From assembly GCA_023362775.1 (NCBI GenBank), contig JALMGJ010000002.1, positions 31,401,414-31,465,413 on the forward strand: 64,000 nt of DNA, read 5' to 3'. This stretch comes from Charina bottae. Lineage: Eukaryota > Chordata > Lepidosauria > Squamata > Charinaidae. Shown piece by piece: positions 1 to 9,971 of this stretch. The translations under genes were made by a program, and so were the position numbers. The notes beneath the pieces are model-generated. The model saw only the letters and a list, made by a program, of their open reading frames with translations, made no database searches and was not told the origin of the DNA. Each line of letters opens with the position of its first letter. The stretch's first letter is position 1.

Positions 1-389
1 ATAACTCCAACTTCAGTGCCCCAATAGACATTTCTCAATGCACTTCACTGAAATGCAGAATAAGCTTTATTAAGGATACATGTAAATAAAAGCACTCCCA
101 AAGATCCGAATGCTGGATTTGCGCCAAACAGCCCTAACATAACTATCTCCCCTGAGCACCAATTTCTTCACGCCTATGATGTCAGTGTCCATTGCTTTCA
201 ATCTCCATTCCCAGGACTCTCAGACTCCTGCAGGTGGGCGTCCTTGGTGCCACATTCCACAGTCTCTGATGGTAACCACAACCAGGTGCTTGGCACAGCT
301 TGCCCCCTCCCCACATTCCACAAGCTAACATTAACACTACAAAGATTAATGGCAAGCTTAATGGCAGGATTCAACTGTGAACCATGACA
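1..389 (-). repeat. LTR-like repeat, family C, copy 1 (cut by window edge)
   Basis: Read on the minus strand this begins TGTCATGG near 389 and holds an AATAAAG polyadenylation-like signal close to its end near position 1. It matches 54854-55212 on the plus strand over most of its length, including the stretch around the AATAAAGCTTATTCTG motif. The TG start and the late AATAAA fit an LTR, but no internal coding region can be assigned. The end lies outside the window. Confidence 0.5.
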
Positions 390-409
390 ATTGGCTCCTC
401 TGCCCCTGG

Positions 410-464
410 GTATTGTGTCACAACACAAAGTATTGTGCCGCGACACACAGTTTGGAAAGCTATG
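410..464. mobile_element. Terminal fragment of a short hAT element
   Basis: The stretch has GTGTCACAACAC and GCGACACACAG and ends TTTGGAAAGCTATG. This is the right end shared with the hAT copies at 22777-23318 and 27856-28033. The left terminus is not present, so this is a relic. Confidence 0.5.
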
Positions 465-591
465 TTCTAATGTATGGTGGTTAGCATGCCAGTGAAAGGT
501 CCATCATGGTCCAAGGCTGGAGAAGCTGATGCATTTTGGTTGTAGCTCTATTCCCACACCACTGAGGTCCACATCCTGACCAGGGTTGCCT

Positions 592-838
592 TTATTTTTT
601 TAGAAACCTTTATTGAAACATTTTCAAAATATACATAAAAACTAAAAACTCTGAAACAAAGAAGCCTAAAAAGAAAAAGAAACAGAACTAAAAAGGTATG
701 AAAAAACACAAAAAAAACTACTACAAAGTGACTTCTGACTTTCTACAACAAAGATACTGTATACATAAATCAATATGAATCTCTTACTCCAATTCATATT
801 ATAGTAAACTTTATTCCTATAAATAATTTAAATTGAGA
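592..838 (-). mobile_element. L1 3' end fragment
   Basis: An A-rich (plus strand) segment opens with TTTATTTTTTTAGAAACC, which on the minus strand is a 3' tail. It has no coding capacity and resembles the other L1 3' ends in this window (8945 onward, 13708-13901). The limits are approximate. Confidence 0.4.
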
Positions 839-846
839 AGAGTTAA

Positions 847-1617
847 ATGGGAGCCAGGACCTTGGTATGGGATCCACCCCCACCCCCCATGTCACCACTT
901 CATGCAATTAGCCCAAATACTTGTTGCTGGGGATCTGAAACTAAGCCTAAAACAAAAAACAAAAAACAAAAACAGAATATGGAGAGGCTGCCATGGGAAA
1001 ATTCAACAGAGTTTATGGCAAAGCAATGCTTGATCATAGCACAAACTGTTTCCTTGATATTTGAGCAGCTCGCAGCTATAAAATATGAGCTGGATGTGTT
1101 AAAAGGTGATATAGAGACTTTTGTGCAAAAATATAAATCTAGACCTTTTACTACTACAAAAGCTTATGAAACAGATGCGGTTAAGCCTCTCATTCGGGGC
1201 AAATGTGCTGATAAAGAGCAATCGGTTAAAGAAAATGCCAAACAATTTGATAAAAAGTTGCAGCCTTGAAAGACTAACCCTTTAACTCTTGATAAGGCAA
1301 AGTGTGGGGAATGTGCACATACCAAAGACACTTTGGATATAAACAAATCACCTTCTTCTAAATCTAATCGCTTACTACAATCGCAACGGATAGCCCTTGT
1401 CATCTCCAAGAACAGATATAATGTTGAACGCTGGAATACTAAGAAAGCAATTATAATTTCCCTGGGGCAACTTCTTCATTGTCAACAGGGGCAGATAGAT
1501 TTATGTGCTGTTGAATGGCTCCTGGGTGTCCCAAATCAGAAGTGGATCCTCCTGTCTTTCAAGCAGTCCATCATTCCTTTGATGTTATTTAAGATGAGGA
1601 CGTATCTTGTGGGATAA
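847..1617 (+). pseudogene. LINE ORF1-like N-terminal part, broken
   Basis: Two reading frames (847-1269 and 1333-1617) are separated by a stop at 1267-1269 and together encode a lysine-rich, probably helical region (around MERLPWENSTEFMAKQC at about 976-1025). No catalytic motif is visible. Position upstream of the 2325-3137 frame and of the ORF2 remnant suggests ORF1 of the same element. The 1617 end is close to the inserted LTR. I do not recognise the protein, so the call rests on context. Confidence 0.4.
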
Positions 1618-1618
1618 T

Positions 1619-2165
1619 GCTGGCTTATGGGGTAAGGTGCAGAGTAATCAGTCAGAGTGCAGCGTTTATGGCTAAAATATTTACTTGTAGTAAAAGGCAA
1701 TAAATGTATATACAGTTACATTATTGCAAAAAGGAAAAACAAACATATAAGCAGAGTTTCGTTCCTTGATTCCATTGACAGACATGAAGGATGACATGAA
1801 GGCCATGCATAGCCACGCACTTTCCAGTCCACAGGAACAGAACACACACACGAACATGGCTAAAAGACCGGACAGAAGTCAAGAAACATAGACCCATAGT
1901 TCACAGCTGAGATATACACTTGTTTCAGCTTTCTGATTGGTGGACTCCTGGAGTCATGGGTCACCACACAGCTTTTCAGATTAACAAAGCCTAAAGTGTT
2001 CAGGATTGCACATAATATGAACCGCCACGAGATGGCAGTGTTGCATCTAACCAAACATATTGTCTTCCCCCCCTCCCCCGGGAATTGTTTGGGCTTTTTG
2101 TTCCCATGAGAGTTATTTCAGACAGACATAACATGATGGCACATGATGCTGGCCAAGGCTGCCCA
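1619..2165 (-). repeat. Solo LTR, family B, copy 1
   Basis: This resembles 3890-4490 and 18890-19500. Shared landmarks are GGCAATAAATG-like text, CATTATTGCAAAAAGG, ACATGGCTAAAAGA, CAGAAGTCAAGAA and GGCAGTGTTGCAT. The third copy abuts the chromodomain end of the minus-strand chromovirus at 19500, so the family is the LTR of that element, read on the minus strand. No internal region accompanies this copy, which makes it a solo LTR inside the LINE ORF1. Exact ends and a target duplication could not be fixed. Confidence 0.5.
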
Positions 2166-2324
2166 CCTGCAGTTTATCAGTGAAGTTGTTTTGGGAAACT
2201 GAAAGTACACAGTCAAAGAAAGTAATTTGCTTTTCACAGGAAAACCCTGACATATCTAGCTCAGTTTCAAATTTTTCCTATCAGAGTTTTCTGTGATGAA
2301 AAGGTCAAACCATTATTTGTTGAT

Positions 2325-3137
2325 ATGATAGCCCTCAAGGTTGCTACTTCTCCTATGGCCATGAGAGAGCGAGAGTGTGGGAGTCAGTCTGCCCTACTTG
2401 ATGAAGAGGCTCCTGATTCAATTGAAGACAGCCTCGTTAATGCCTTTGGATCATTACCAAGAAAAGAACAAGATAACATTTTGCACAAGCTGGAAAACTT
2501 GAAGAAAACCCTGCTGGTCACAATTGCAACAGCTGAGCCACTAATAGACCTTGTATCTCCAAATATTGATCTTGATTTTCCTCTCTCAGTGAACAAAGGA
2601 TTGTCTGAACATGACCAGCCAAAAAACAGCAGTCCAGATCCTTTTGGGTCAATAAAGGAACTTGTAATTGAGAAGGAGCTACCACTTTCATCAGGACACA
2701 CTTTTGGGGTTTTAGCAACAAATCAGGAGACTGGAGGGGGATTTACGCCAGCCCCAATTTCAAAGAAAAGAATGCAGAAGGATATAGCAAATCTATCTGC
2801 AATGACCCTGAATGAAGTTTTGGCAAGGCAAAATCAGCTTGCTGATATTAATTCTGAACAAAAGCCCCAGGAGCTGAGGCAGGATTTACATGAGATTTCA
2901 TTCGATGAGGAGGAGATGGCCAAAACACACCAGACATTTTCAGATGATCAGAGGGTTTTGTTGCTAGTCCCTTGTAATGATGTTCAAGAGGGCCCTTTAG
3001 ATTCCAGCAAGCCACTATATGGAAGTCCAGCTATCAAAACAACAGTTGCTTCTAAAGCTCCTTCTATCCCAAGGCCAAAACCTGATACAGGGGACCTCCC
3101 TTCATCCCCCAGGTCCTCCCCTAGAAGATCCAATTGA
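2325..3137 (+). pseudogene. LINE ORF1-like protein segment, 270 codons open
   Basis: An uninterrupted frame of 270 codons encodes an acidic, Ser/Pro-rich protein ending in a basic SSPRSSPRRSN tail just before the ORF2 remnant. No transmembrane segment or catalytic motif is seen. Its place directly before an endonuclease-like start argues for the C-terminal part of a LINE ORF1. The first methionine is probably not the true start, because the inserted LTR separates it from the upstream half. A cellular gene is possible but there is no splice or context support for one. Confidence 0.45.
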
Positions 3138-3182
3138 CTTAAATTCTCAAAGGAATCAGTATCCCTGCTTTCTTAGAACATT

Positions 3183-3800
3183 GTGGGATGGGAAGTCAAA
3201 AGTAGAAATCCTGCCTTCATAAGCTACAGTACATTTCCCAATTCAACATTCTCATGTTCCAAGAGACATGGTCAATTAACAATCTGTTTATTATTATTAT
3301 TATTTATTATTACCCTAATCTTGTTGGGCTATGGACATGCACTAGCTGATCTCAAACAATGGGCCATCGATTTAGGGCTACAATCCAATTTATCAGTTTT
3401 ACTGAAAAACATTTTTTTGGGCCACTCTGCACATGTTCTCCAACCACTTAGATATCTTAGCTGCATAACGATTCCAAAATTTAGAAGGGCCTTATCCTTG
3501 GCTAGATTCAATGCCCTTCCAACAGCTGTTATTGAAGGGAGATATTGAAATATCCCTTTCGATCAAAGACTGTGCCCATGTGGCAGAGGAGTAATTGAAA
3601 CAATGGAACACGTCATTTTATATTGTCCTCTCTATGCGGATGCTTGCCAGGAATTTTTTACCAAATATCCAGGTCGTTCGGATTCTTTTTACCTCAAGCT
3701 GATTTTATCAGACCAATCCAATTTTACTTCATTGACCACAGCTAAATATTGCTCTATACTCTGTACAGCACACCGCAATATCTCTTCTAATTTTTCTTAG
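3183..3800 (+). pseudogene. LINE ORF2 remnant: endonuclease start joined to C-terminal cysteine motif
   Basis: The first part (about 3186-3290) reads, with frame changes, as the opening of an AP-like endonuclease domain (a Gly-Trp-Glu start and a Phe-Gln-Glu-Thr-Trp-like motif). A short TTA repeat (3288-3312) follows. After that the reading is already in the ORF2 C-terminus: FRRALSLARFNALPTA, then CPCGRGVIETMEHVILYC (Cys-x-Cys, His, Cys pattern) near 3570-3630. The whole reverse transcriptase is therefore deleted. A stop at 3546-3548 also breaks the frame. Confidence 0.6.
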
Positions 3801-3889
3801 ATATTTTAGAATTTTAATTTTTTTCCCTTTTATTCTAATCAGATGTGAATCTTCTGTTTTGTTTGCTGGTCTATGACAATATGATGGGA

Positions 3890-4490
3890 TGTATGCTGGC
3901 TTAAAGGGAAAAAATCAAGGCTTGAGAATAAACAGACAAGAATGCAGCTTGTAGGGCTAACAGTGTTTACTGGTAGCATAAGGCAATAAATGCAGATATA
4001 GTACATTATTGCAAAAAGGTAAAACAAAAACAAACTTATAAGCAGAGATACGTGTATTGATCCCAGGGCCAGAGCTCACGCCACGGACTACACACAAAGG
4101 CAGGCATAATTGCTCTGCTCAGCCCTTAGAAGTAGGATACACACACAAACATGACTAACAAGACCAGACAGAAGTCAAGAAGCATAGAACACCATTTTGC
4201 ATGGTTAGATATTCAGTTCTTCCAGCTTTCTGGATGTTAGGTGTGACACACACCAGGCCCAAAGCACACAGCATGACCTGCTATTGGGTGGCAGTGCTGC
4301 ATCTAAGCAAGCACGTGATTTCCTCCTCCCTGTTCTCACAGAGGGAATCAGGAGGATTTGTTCTCATGGGAAGGTTTCCATTGCCTAGCCATAACATGGT
4401 ACCTTCTCGCTTCATATCTCATGAAGCCACAAAACAAAGCCATTCAATGTTATGGGAAGGCTTGTTATCTAGCCACCTGGAGTTCACGTC
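3890..4490 (-). repeat. Solo LTR, family B, copy 2
   Basis: It is the same repeat as 1619-2165 and 18890-19500, with shared landmarks GGCAATAAATG, CATTATTGCAAAAAGG and CAGAAGTCAAGAAGC. It lies directly left of the chromovirus 5' LTR at 4497 and has no internal region of its own. The limits are approximate. Confidence 0.5.
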
Positions 4491-4496
4491 ATCAGG

Positions 4497-4738
4497 TGTC
4501 AGGGAGACACAGGAGGAGGGAGGGGGGAGCCTGCCCATGTCAGTCAAATGGGGACGTAGCTCAGAAAGCCTCGCCCTCTTTCCTAAACGCATGAGTACAG
4601 CTCTGCCCTAGTTGGACTCATATCCTTGGCTTTCTTAGGGCACAATTAGTTTAGCAGGATTTCTGTATGTAGGCACCAATAAACACTAGAGACTGGATTC
4701 CATGCCTCGGCGTGTTATTTCTGCACCTACTCAGGACA
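4497..4738 (+). repeat. 5' LTR of the chromovirus
   Basis: It begins TGTCAGGGAGAC and ends TCAGGACA, 242 bp, and aligns without gaps to 18614-18855. AATAAA at 4678-4683 is the likely polyadenylation signal. The segment 4648-4661 (AGTTTAGCAGGATT) is complementary to the sequence just downstream of the LTR, which would place the transcript start at about 4648 if the element self-primes. Confidence 0.92.
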
Positions 4739-4740
4739 TC

Positions 4741-4754
4741 AATCCTGCTAAACT
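4741..4754 (+). other. Putative self-priming primer-binding site
   Basis: AATCCTGCTAAACT, two bases after the 5' LTR end, is the exact reverse complement of AGTTTAGCAGGATT at 4648-4661 inside the LTR. No obvious tRNA-complementary TGG start is present. In Tf1/sushi elements the 5' end of the RNA folds back on such a site and primes cDNA synthesis. The match is seen directly; the mechanism is inferred. Confidence 0.7.
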
Positions 4755-4796
4755 CCAACTCCCATCGGAAGAGGGAGGAACACCTAAACCAGGAGA

Positions 4797-5840
4797 ATGG
4801 CTTCTCAGATGCAGGAATTGCAGCAGGCCATAATCCAGCTAGCAGCAGCTTTGACACAACACCAGCAACAAGTCGACAACCAGATTAATAATTTACAGGC
4901 AGCGATGCTTCAACAAATTCAACAACCAGCACCAGTCGCCCAGCAGCCGGCACCAGCAGCACCACCCCCACCAGTTGTTCTGAGATCCCCAGGGTGTTTG
5001 CCAGAGAAATTTGGGGGAGAGACAGCACAGCTCAGGACCTTCGTTGCCCAGTGCACCATGTTTTTCGACAGCCGACCTGCTGAGTTCCCGACGGAAAGGT
5101 CCAGAGTCACCTTCATATTAAGTCTGCTGAAAGGCTCAGCTGCAAGATGGTCCATCCCGATGGTGGAAGCCAACGACCCAATTCTAGTCAACTACCAGAA
5201 TTTTATGGCTTGTTTCAGAGCCCACTTCGATGACCCAATGAGAGAAGTCACTGCTAGCCGAGAAATCCGATGGCTCCGACAGGGGAACAGGAGAGTAGGA
5301 GCATACATGGCAGATTTCAAACTACTGGCAGGAGATTTGGGGTGGAACGAGGTGGCTTTGAAGGATCAGTTTAAACAAGGACTGGACGAAGAAATTAAAA
5401 TGGAGCTAGTACGTCAAGGTATGCCAGCTACGTTGGAAGACTTGTATCAGTTGACAGTGGTCATAGATGCCCGGTTAGAAGAATTAAGGGAGCTCCGCTC
5501 AGGCAGAAGCAGGGCAGGAACACGGCAAGCATTTCCAAGTTTTACGACTTTCCCTAACGCAAATATGCCTCTGAACGCAAAAGAACCAATGCAAATTGGG
5601 GCCGCTCGGAGGCTGGTTTCTGAAGCCAAGAGGCAAAGAAGAAGGGAAAGAGCACTTTGTTTTTATTGCGGGGGGCCAGGTCACATCGCAAGGACTTGCC
5701 CTGCCAGATGCCAAGCAACTACAGTAAGATTTACAATCCAGGAGACAGAACAGGCACAAATTCCAGCCTCCTCTTCCCAGCAGTTAAACGCCAACGGCCC
5801 CCCTCACCAGAGCCCCGTAGGGAGGCCATCCAGCAATTAA
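4797..5840 (+). CDS. Gag of the chromovirus (347 aa)
   Basis: The uninterrupted 347-codon frame starts at the first ATG after the primer-binding region. Residues 1-65 are Gln-rich and helical (QQLAAALTQHQQQ-type). The middle is the retrotransposon Gag domain (ending near MELVRQGMPATLEDLYQL). A CCHC zinc knuckle, CFYCGGPGHIARTC (C-x2-C-x4-H-x4-C), is encoded near 5656-5700. It packages element RNA into particles. The protease frame overlaps its 3' end in another frame, so Pol is probably made by frameshifting or the frames have drifted. The same Gag type is on the minus strand at 24115-24875. Confidence 0.88.
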   Translation: MASQMQELQQAIIQLAAALTQHQQQVDNQINNLQAAMLQQIQQPAPVAQQPAPAAPPPPVVLRSPGCLPEKFGGETAQLRTFVAQCTMFFDSRPAEFPTERSRVTFILSLLKGSAARWSIPMVEANDPILVNYQNFMACFRAHFDDPMREVTASREIRWLRQGNRRVGAYMADFKLLAGDLGWNEVALKDQFKQGLDEEIKMELVRQGMPATLEDLYQLTVVIDARLEELRELRSGRSRAGTRQAFPSFTTFPNANMPLNAKEPMQIGAARRLVSEAKRQRRRERALCFYCGGPGHIARTCPARCQATTVRFTIQETEQAQIPASSSQQLNANGPPHQSPVGRPSSN

Positions 5841-6517
5841 GAAGGGCTCAGACAGCAAATAGCAGCCAGGATTTTTACCTTGTTCCAGCCACACTGACAA
5901 CAGATTCCAAGCAACTATTACCGGTAGAAGTGATGATCGACTCCGGTGCAACGACAAATTTTATAGATGGGGAAGCAGTGGAAAAGTTTCAAATTCCAAC
6001 GATTGCTCTACCAAGCCCCTTACAGGTTGAAACCATCGACGGGCAACCCCTCAAGGCAGGCGCCATTACACACTGCACCCAGCCAATTCAACTATCCATC
6101 GCAGATCACACGGAGTGGATCCAACTGTATGTTACAGCTTCTTTGCAAGTTCCGACAATCATGGGCACACCGTGGTTACGGCTTCACAACCCCAATTTGG
6201 ACTGGATGACCGGAACAGTTTCTTTCCCCACTCAGGACTCTCTGCACCACAAATTACAGGAAATTACCCGATCCCAACTGACAGCTGCAAGCTTGGAAGC
6301 AGGGAGGGCTCACCTACCAGCAAAGTATGGAGACTATGCAGACATTTTCGGAGAACAAGAGGCCACAGTAATGCCTCCCCATAGATCTTTCGACTGCACA
6401 GTAGATTCAAAGCCTGGAGCCAAGATCTCAGCAGCAAGGCATTATGCAATGTCACCAAAGGAGCTAGATATCCTGAAAGAATATCTGGATACCAACCACA
6501 AGAAGGGATTCATCTGA
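5657..6517 (+). CDS. Pol N-terminus: aspartic protease and RT start
   Basis: The frame carries the retropepsin motif MIDSGATTNFID (Asp-Ser-Gly) near 5935-5970 and a TPWLRLHNP motif near 6168. It then runs into the segment leading to the reverse transcriptase (HYAMSPKELDILKEYLD). It ends at a TGA (6518) in the middle of a conserved region where the family normally continues; a CGA-to-TGA change at a CpG is the simple explanation. The protease cuts the polyprotein in the particle. Confidence 0.82.
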   Translation: MFLLRGARSHRKDLPCQMPSNYSKIYNPGDRTGTNSSLLFPAVKRQRPPSPEPRREAIQQLRRAQTANSSQDFYLVPATLTTDSKQLLPVEVMIDSGATTNFIDGEAVEKFQIPTIALPSPLQVETIDGQPLKAGAITHCTQPIQLSIADHTEWIQLYVTASLQVPTIMGTPWLRLHNPNLDWMTGTVSFPTQDSLHHKLQEITRSQLTAASLEAGRAHLPAKYGDYADIFGEQEATVMPPHRSFDCTVDSKPGAKISAARHYAMSPKELDILKEYLDTNHKKGFI

Positions 6518-6583
6518 CCATCTAAATCACCGGCATCTGCCCCCACCTTCTTCGTACCAAAGAAGCCTGATTCTTTCGCCCCT

Positions 6584-7816
6584 ATGGCACAGACTGGTGG
6601 AAAAGGGCCCCCCATGCGCACGGTGCATGACTACAGCGCACTCAACGCAGTCACCATTAGAGACCACTACCCTCTTCCAATTATATCGGAATTGCTAGAT
6701 CGCCTGCAAAAGGCACGCATTTTTACCAAGCTAGACCTCAGGAATGCCTACAATTTGATCAGGATGAAACCAGGCCATGAATACTTGACAGCCTTTAACA
6801 CCAGGTATGGTAAATTTGAATATTTAGTCATGGCTTTCAGACTAAGTAATTGTGGGGCGGTATTTTCCAGATTTATGAACCACATTTTCTCAGACTTGTT
6901 AGATAAATATGTAGTCATTTATCTCGATGACATTCTGATTTATTCTGAGGACCCCACTTCCCACATAACTCATGTACGCAACGTTCTGCAGAGTCTGAGG
7001 GAGAACAAGCTTTTTGCCAAGCTAGAGAAGTGTGCCTTTGATTTAACTCAATTGGACTATCTGGGCTACAGGATTTCCACAGAAGGCATAGCCATGGATC
7101 CTGCAAAAGTCCAAACAATTCTGTCTTGGAAACCTCCCCGCAACGTCAAGGAGGTCCAGCAATTTTTGGGCTATGCAAATTTTTTTCACAAATTTATTAC
7201 CAAATATGCAGAGAAAGCGCGTCCTCTTACTCAGCTTTTAAAAAAAGGCACACGCTTTTGCTGGGGGGAACAGCAGCAAGCTGCCTTCCAAGAATTTAAG
7301 CAGCTTTTTGCCTCCCCACCACTCCTGAGGCACCCGAACCCACTAAGACAGTTCCACGTCCATTGTGACGCATCTAACTTTTCCATCGCCGCCATTCTGC
7401 TCCAAGCAGCGGACGAAAAAGGGGAAGACTTGCTCCCTTGTGCCTATTTCTCTCACACGCTGTCACCAGCAGAGAGGAATTACGATGTCTTCAACAAAGA
7501 ATTACTTGCCATAAAGTCAGACTTTCAAGAATGGAGGCATTGGTTAGAGGGGGCAACATTTCCAGTCAAGGTTTCCACAGACCACAAAAACATGGCACTT
7601 TTGCAAAAGTCTGGATCCCTCACCCCCCATCAGGTCAGATGGAGTCAATTTTTTTCACGCTTCGATTTTGTCATCTTGTACTTGCCCGGCAAGCAAAACA
7701 AGCTGGCCGACGCCTTGTCTAGGCAGCCACAGGACATTGCAGAACCTGACCAAGACACTCAAGCCACATTTTGCAACCTCACAATTTTGAGAAGCCTCCC
7801 AAAGGGGACCAAGTAG
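6584..7816 (+). CDS. Pol: reverse transcriptase and RNase H
   Basis: The reverse transcriptase palm has KLDLRNAYNLIRM and the catalytic YLDD in [13 protein letters not shown] (about 6910-6945). LGYRISTEGIAMDPAKV and the thumb (FLGYANFFHKFI) follow, then an RNase H domain starting VHCDASNFSIAAILLQA and ending in the LPGKQNKLADALSR motif (about 7685-7720). The frame closes at 7816 by a shift from the next segment. A stop and shift upstream (6518-6580) also separate it from the protease, so this is one piece of a broken pol. Confidence 0.88.
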   Translation: MAQTGGKGPPMRTVHDYSALNAVTIRDHYPLPIISELLDRLQKARIFTKLDLRNAYNLIRMKPGHEYLTAFNTRYGKFEYLVMAFRLSNCGAVFSRFMNHIFSDLLDKYVVIYLDDILIYSEDPTSHITHVRNVLQSLRENKLFAKLEKCAFDLTQLDYLGYRISTEGIAMDPAKVQTILSWKPPRNVKEVQQFLGYANFFHKFITKYAEKARPLTQLLKKGTRFCWGEQQQAAFQEFKQLFASPPLLRHPNPLRQFHVHCDASNFSIAAILLQAADEKGEDLLPCAYFSHTLSPAERNYDVFNKELLAIKSDFQEWRHWLEGATFPVKVSTDHKNMALLQKSGSLTPHQVRWSQFFSRFDFVILYLPGKQNKLADALSRQPQDIAEPDQDTQATFCNLTILRSLPKGTK

Positions 7817-8127
7817 AGATCTTAGCAGCTGTCAGGCAAGCAGACAACCTCCTTGTAAGAATCAAGGCTCAGCAGCAACAAGACCCCTATGCACGGGCTA
7901 GGCTGGAGGACCTACAAGGGGGCCAGAGTGGAACACCGTCCCCATTCACAGTTGAGGCAGGGACACTTTGGCATAGCAGGCGGCTTTATGTTCCCAAGAC
8001 CCTGAGGGAAGAAGTCCTACAGCTATGTCATGATAGCCCAACAGCAGGACATGGGGGGGGGGGTGTTCAAAACATTGCACAGGACACTCAGAGATTACTG
8101 GTGGCCCAAGATGGCAGCACACATTAA
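7771..8127 (+). pseudogene. Pol: RNase H to integrase linker, frameshifted
   Basis: The frame carries the segment that precedes integrase (LWHSRRLYVPKTLREEVLQLCHDS, then a His of the zinc-binding HHCC region). It shifts frame at a run of ten G residues (8053-8062), after which integrase continues in the next frame. The homopolymer is a likely slippage mutation. Confidence 0.75.
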
Positions 8128-8952
8128 GACTTACGTGGCCTCTTGCCACACATGTAGACATGCTAAGACTGCTCCAGGGAAACCAGCAGGCCTTTTGCAA
8201 CCCCTACCCACACACCCCCAGCCTTGGGACACTATCTCCATGGATTTTATCACCGACTTACCACAGGCACAAGGTTTGACTTCCATCCTGGTTGTGGTGG
8301 ACTGTTTTACCAAGATGGCACATTTTATTCCCTGCAAGGGCCTCCCAACGGCACAAGCTACAGCACAGCTCTTTTTGGACAATGTCTTCCGATATAGAGG
8401 CATGGTTAACCACTTGATTTCAGATCGCGGTTCGCAATTTACTTCTAGGTTCTGGGGGCGCTTTTTCAGACATTGGGGGTCAAAATACACTTATCCTCTG
8501 CGAACCATCCTTGCAGTAATGGGGAGGCTGAGAAAACTAACCAATTATTGCAACAATATCTCACATGTTACATTAACTACCGCCAGGACAATTGGCCAGA
8601 CCTGCTGCCCATGGCAGAATTTGCTTACAACAATTCAGTACATTCCTCCACCAAGATGTCCCCTTTCCAAGCACTCTATGGCATGAACCCGAGAGTTTTG
8701 CCTCTTTCTTGCCAGCAAACTGCTGTTCCTGCAGCCACGGATTTCCTGGCAGAAAGGCAGGCTGCTCATCAACTGTTAAAAGAGCAGCTGGACATGGCCA
8801 AAGCAGCCTATAAGAAGAACGCTGACGAACGCAGGCGGGAAGGACCTTCGATTGCAGTCGGAGAAAAGATCTGGCTCTCTACTAAGTTTTTGCCATCTAG
8901 CAGGCCTTGCAAGAAATTGGACTCTACGTTCATCGGCCCTTTTCTTTGTTGA
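8030..8952 (+). pseudogene. Pol: integrase core, frameshifted and cut by L1
   Basis: After the G-run the frame gives a Zn-binding CHTC, then the catalytic core with its first Asp in SMDFITDLP (about 8240) and second Asp in LISDRGSQFTS (about 8415). A frameshift near 8470 moves to the frame holding NGEAEKTNQ, the catalytic Glu (about 8520-8545). The segment ends inside the conserved FIGPF motif at 8930-8944, exactly where the L1 entered; the rest resumes at 17995. Confidence 0.85.
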
Positions 8953-9207
8953 AAAATACTTTATTATATAAAATTTACATATAACATATAACATACAACA
9001 TATAACTTACATACACCTTGAAACAATTGAACAGGGTGCGCGGAAAAGAAAGAAAGGTGTGTAAAAGGGGAGACAAACAAGGAAACAAAAGAAAAAAGGG
9101 AAAAAAAAGGTTTGGTTCTCGATTTCCTTAACTGTGGTTAATATATTTGTCTCATTACTTAATTGCTTGTTTAAATTACATTTGTTCCTTTTCTATTTCT
9201 TACCAAC

Positions 9208-9861
9208 TTAATCATTAAATCCTATATATATTGTATTATTTTTTTGTACATTTATCATATAGTCCAGAAACGGTTTCCAATCATTTTTAAATTTGTCCAT
9301 ATTCTTATCTTTTAACATCTCTGTTAGTTTCGCCATCTGTGCTAGGTCCATAATTTTTGTAATCCAGTCTTGGATTGTAGGGGTTTCTTCTTTCTTCCAT
9401 TGTTGAGCATATGTTATTCTGGCAGCTGAAATCATATATAGTAACAAATTTCTGTGTTTTTTCTCCAGTTCATTGTCCATGAAGCCTCATAAGTATAATT
9501 CTGGTTTAATTTGTATGTCCATTGATGTAATTGTTTTTATGGTTTCATGTATTGAGTTCCAAAATTTTTTCGCTTTCTTGCACGTCCACCATAGATGGTA
9601 AAATGTTCCATTTTCCTTCTTACATTTCCAACATTTACTTGATACATTTTTATACATTTTTGATAATTTCTCTGGAGTTATATACCAATGGTACATCATT
9701 TTGTAAAAATTTTCTTTTAAGTTATAATTTAATGTAAATTTTAAACCTTTTGTCCACATTTTTTCCCATTGATCATACATGATGTTATATCCAAAATTTC
9801 TGGCCCAATTTATCATACATTCTTTGACTTGTTCGTCTTCTAATTTTATTTGTAGTAGCAT
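9208..9861 (-). pseudogene. L1 ORF2 C-terminal part
   Basis: Two adjoining frames (9861-9487, 9480-9208) have the typical L1 C-terminal features: a Trp-rich segment, the cysteine motif CWKCKKENGTFYHLWWTCK (Cys-x2-Cys ... His ... Cys) and a late helical region with ITYAQQWKKEETPTIQDW. The same C-terminus occurs at 29822-30100 and 57378-58634. A stop between the two frames (9481-9486) breaks it. Confidence 0.82.
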
Positions 9862-9971
9862 TTTATAAAATTTAGTTATAGTATGATCAGTGTTTTCAAA
9901 TAGTTGGTTTTCTAACCACGTTGGTTTTTTTACAAATTTATAATTCTTTTTATCTGATTTAAATTGTTCTT

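Larger units (their letters stand above)
820..3830 (+). mobile_element. Decayed non-LTR retrotransposon (LINE), clade unassigned
   Basis: Three blocks read in order on the plus strand: an ORF1-like part (847-1617), a second ORF1-like part (2325-3137), and a short ORF2 remnant (3183-3800) that starts like an endonuclease domain and ends with the cysteine-rich C-terminus of LINE ORF2 proteins. A solo LTR (about 1619-2165) separates the first two blocks. Most of ORF2, including the whole reverse transcriptase, is missing. Limits are approximate and the clade was not determined. Confidence 0.6.

Noticed and set aside
198..446. 82-codon minus-strand frame
   Set aside because: It lies in the LTR-like repeat and hAT terminus and has no recognisable motif.
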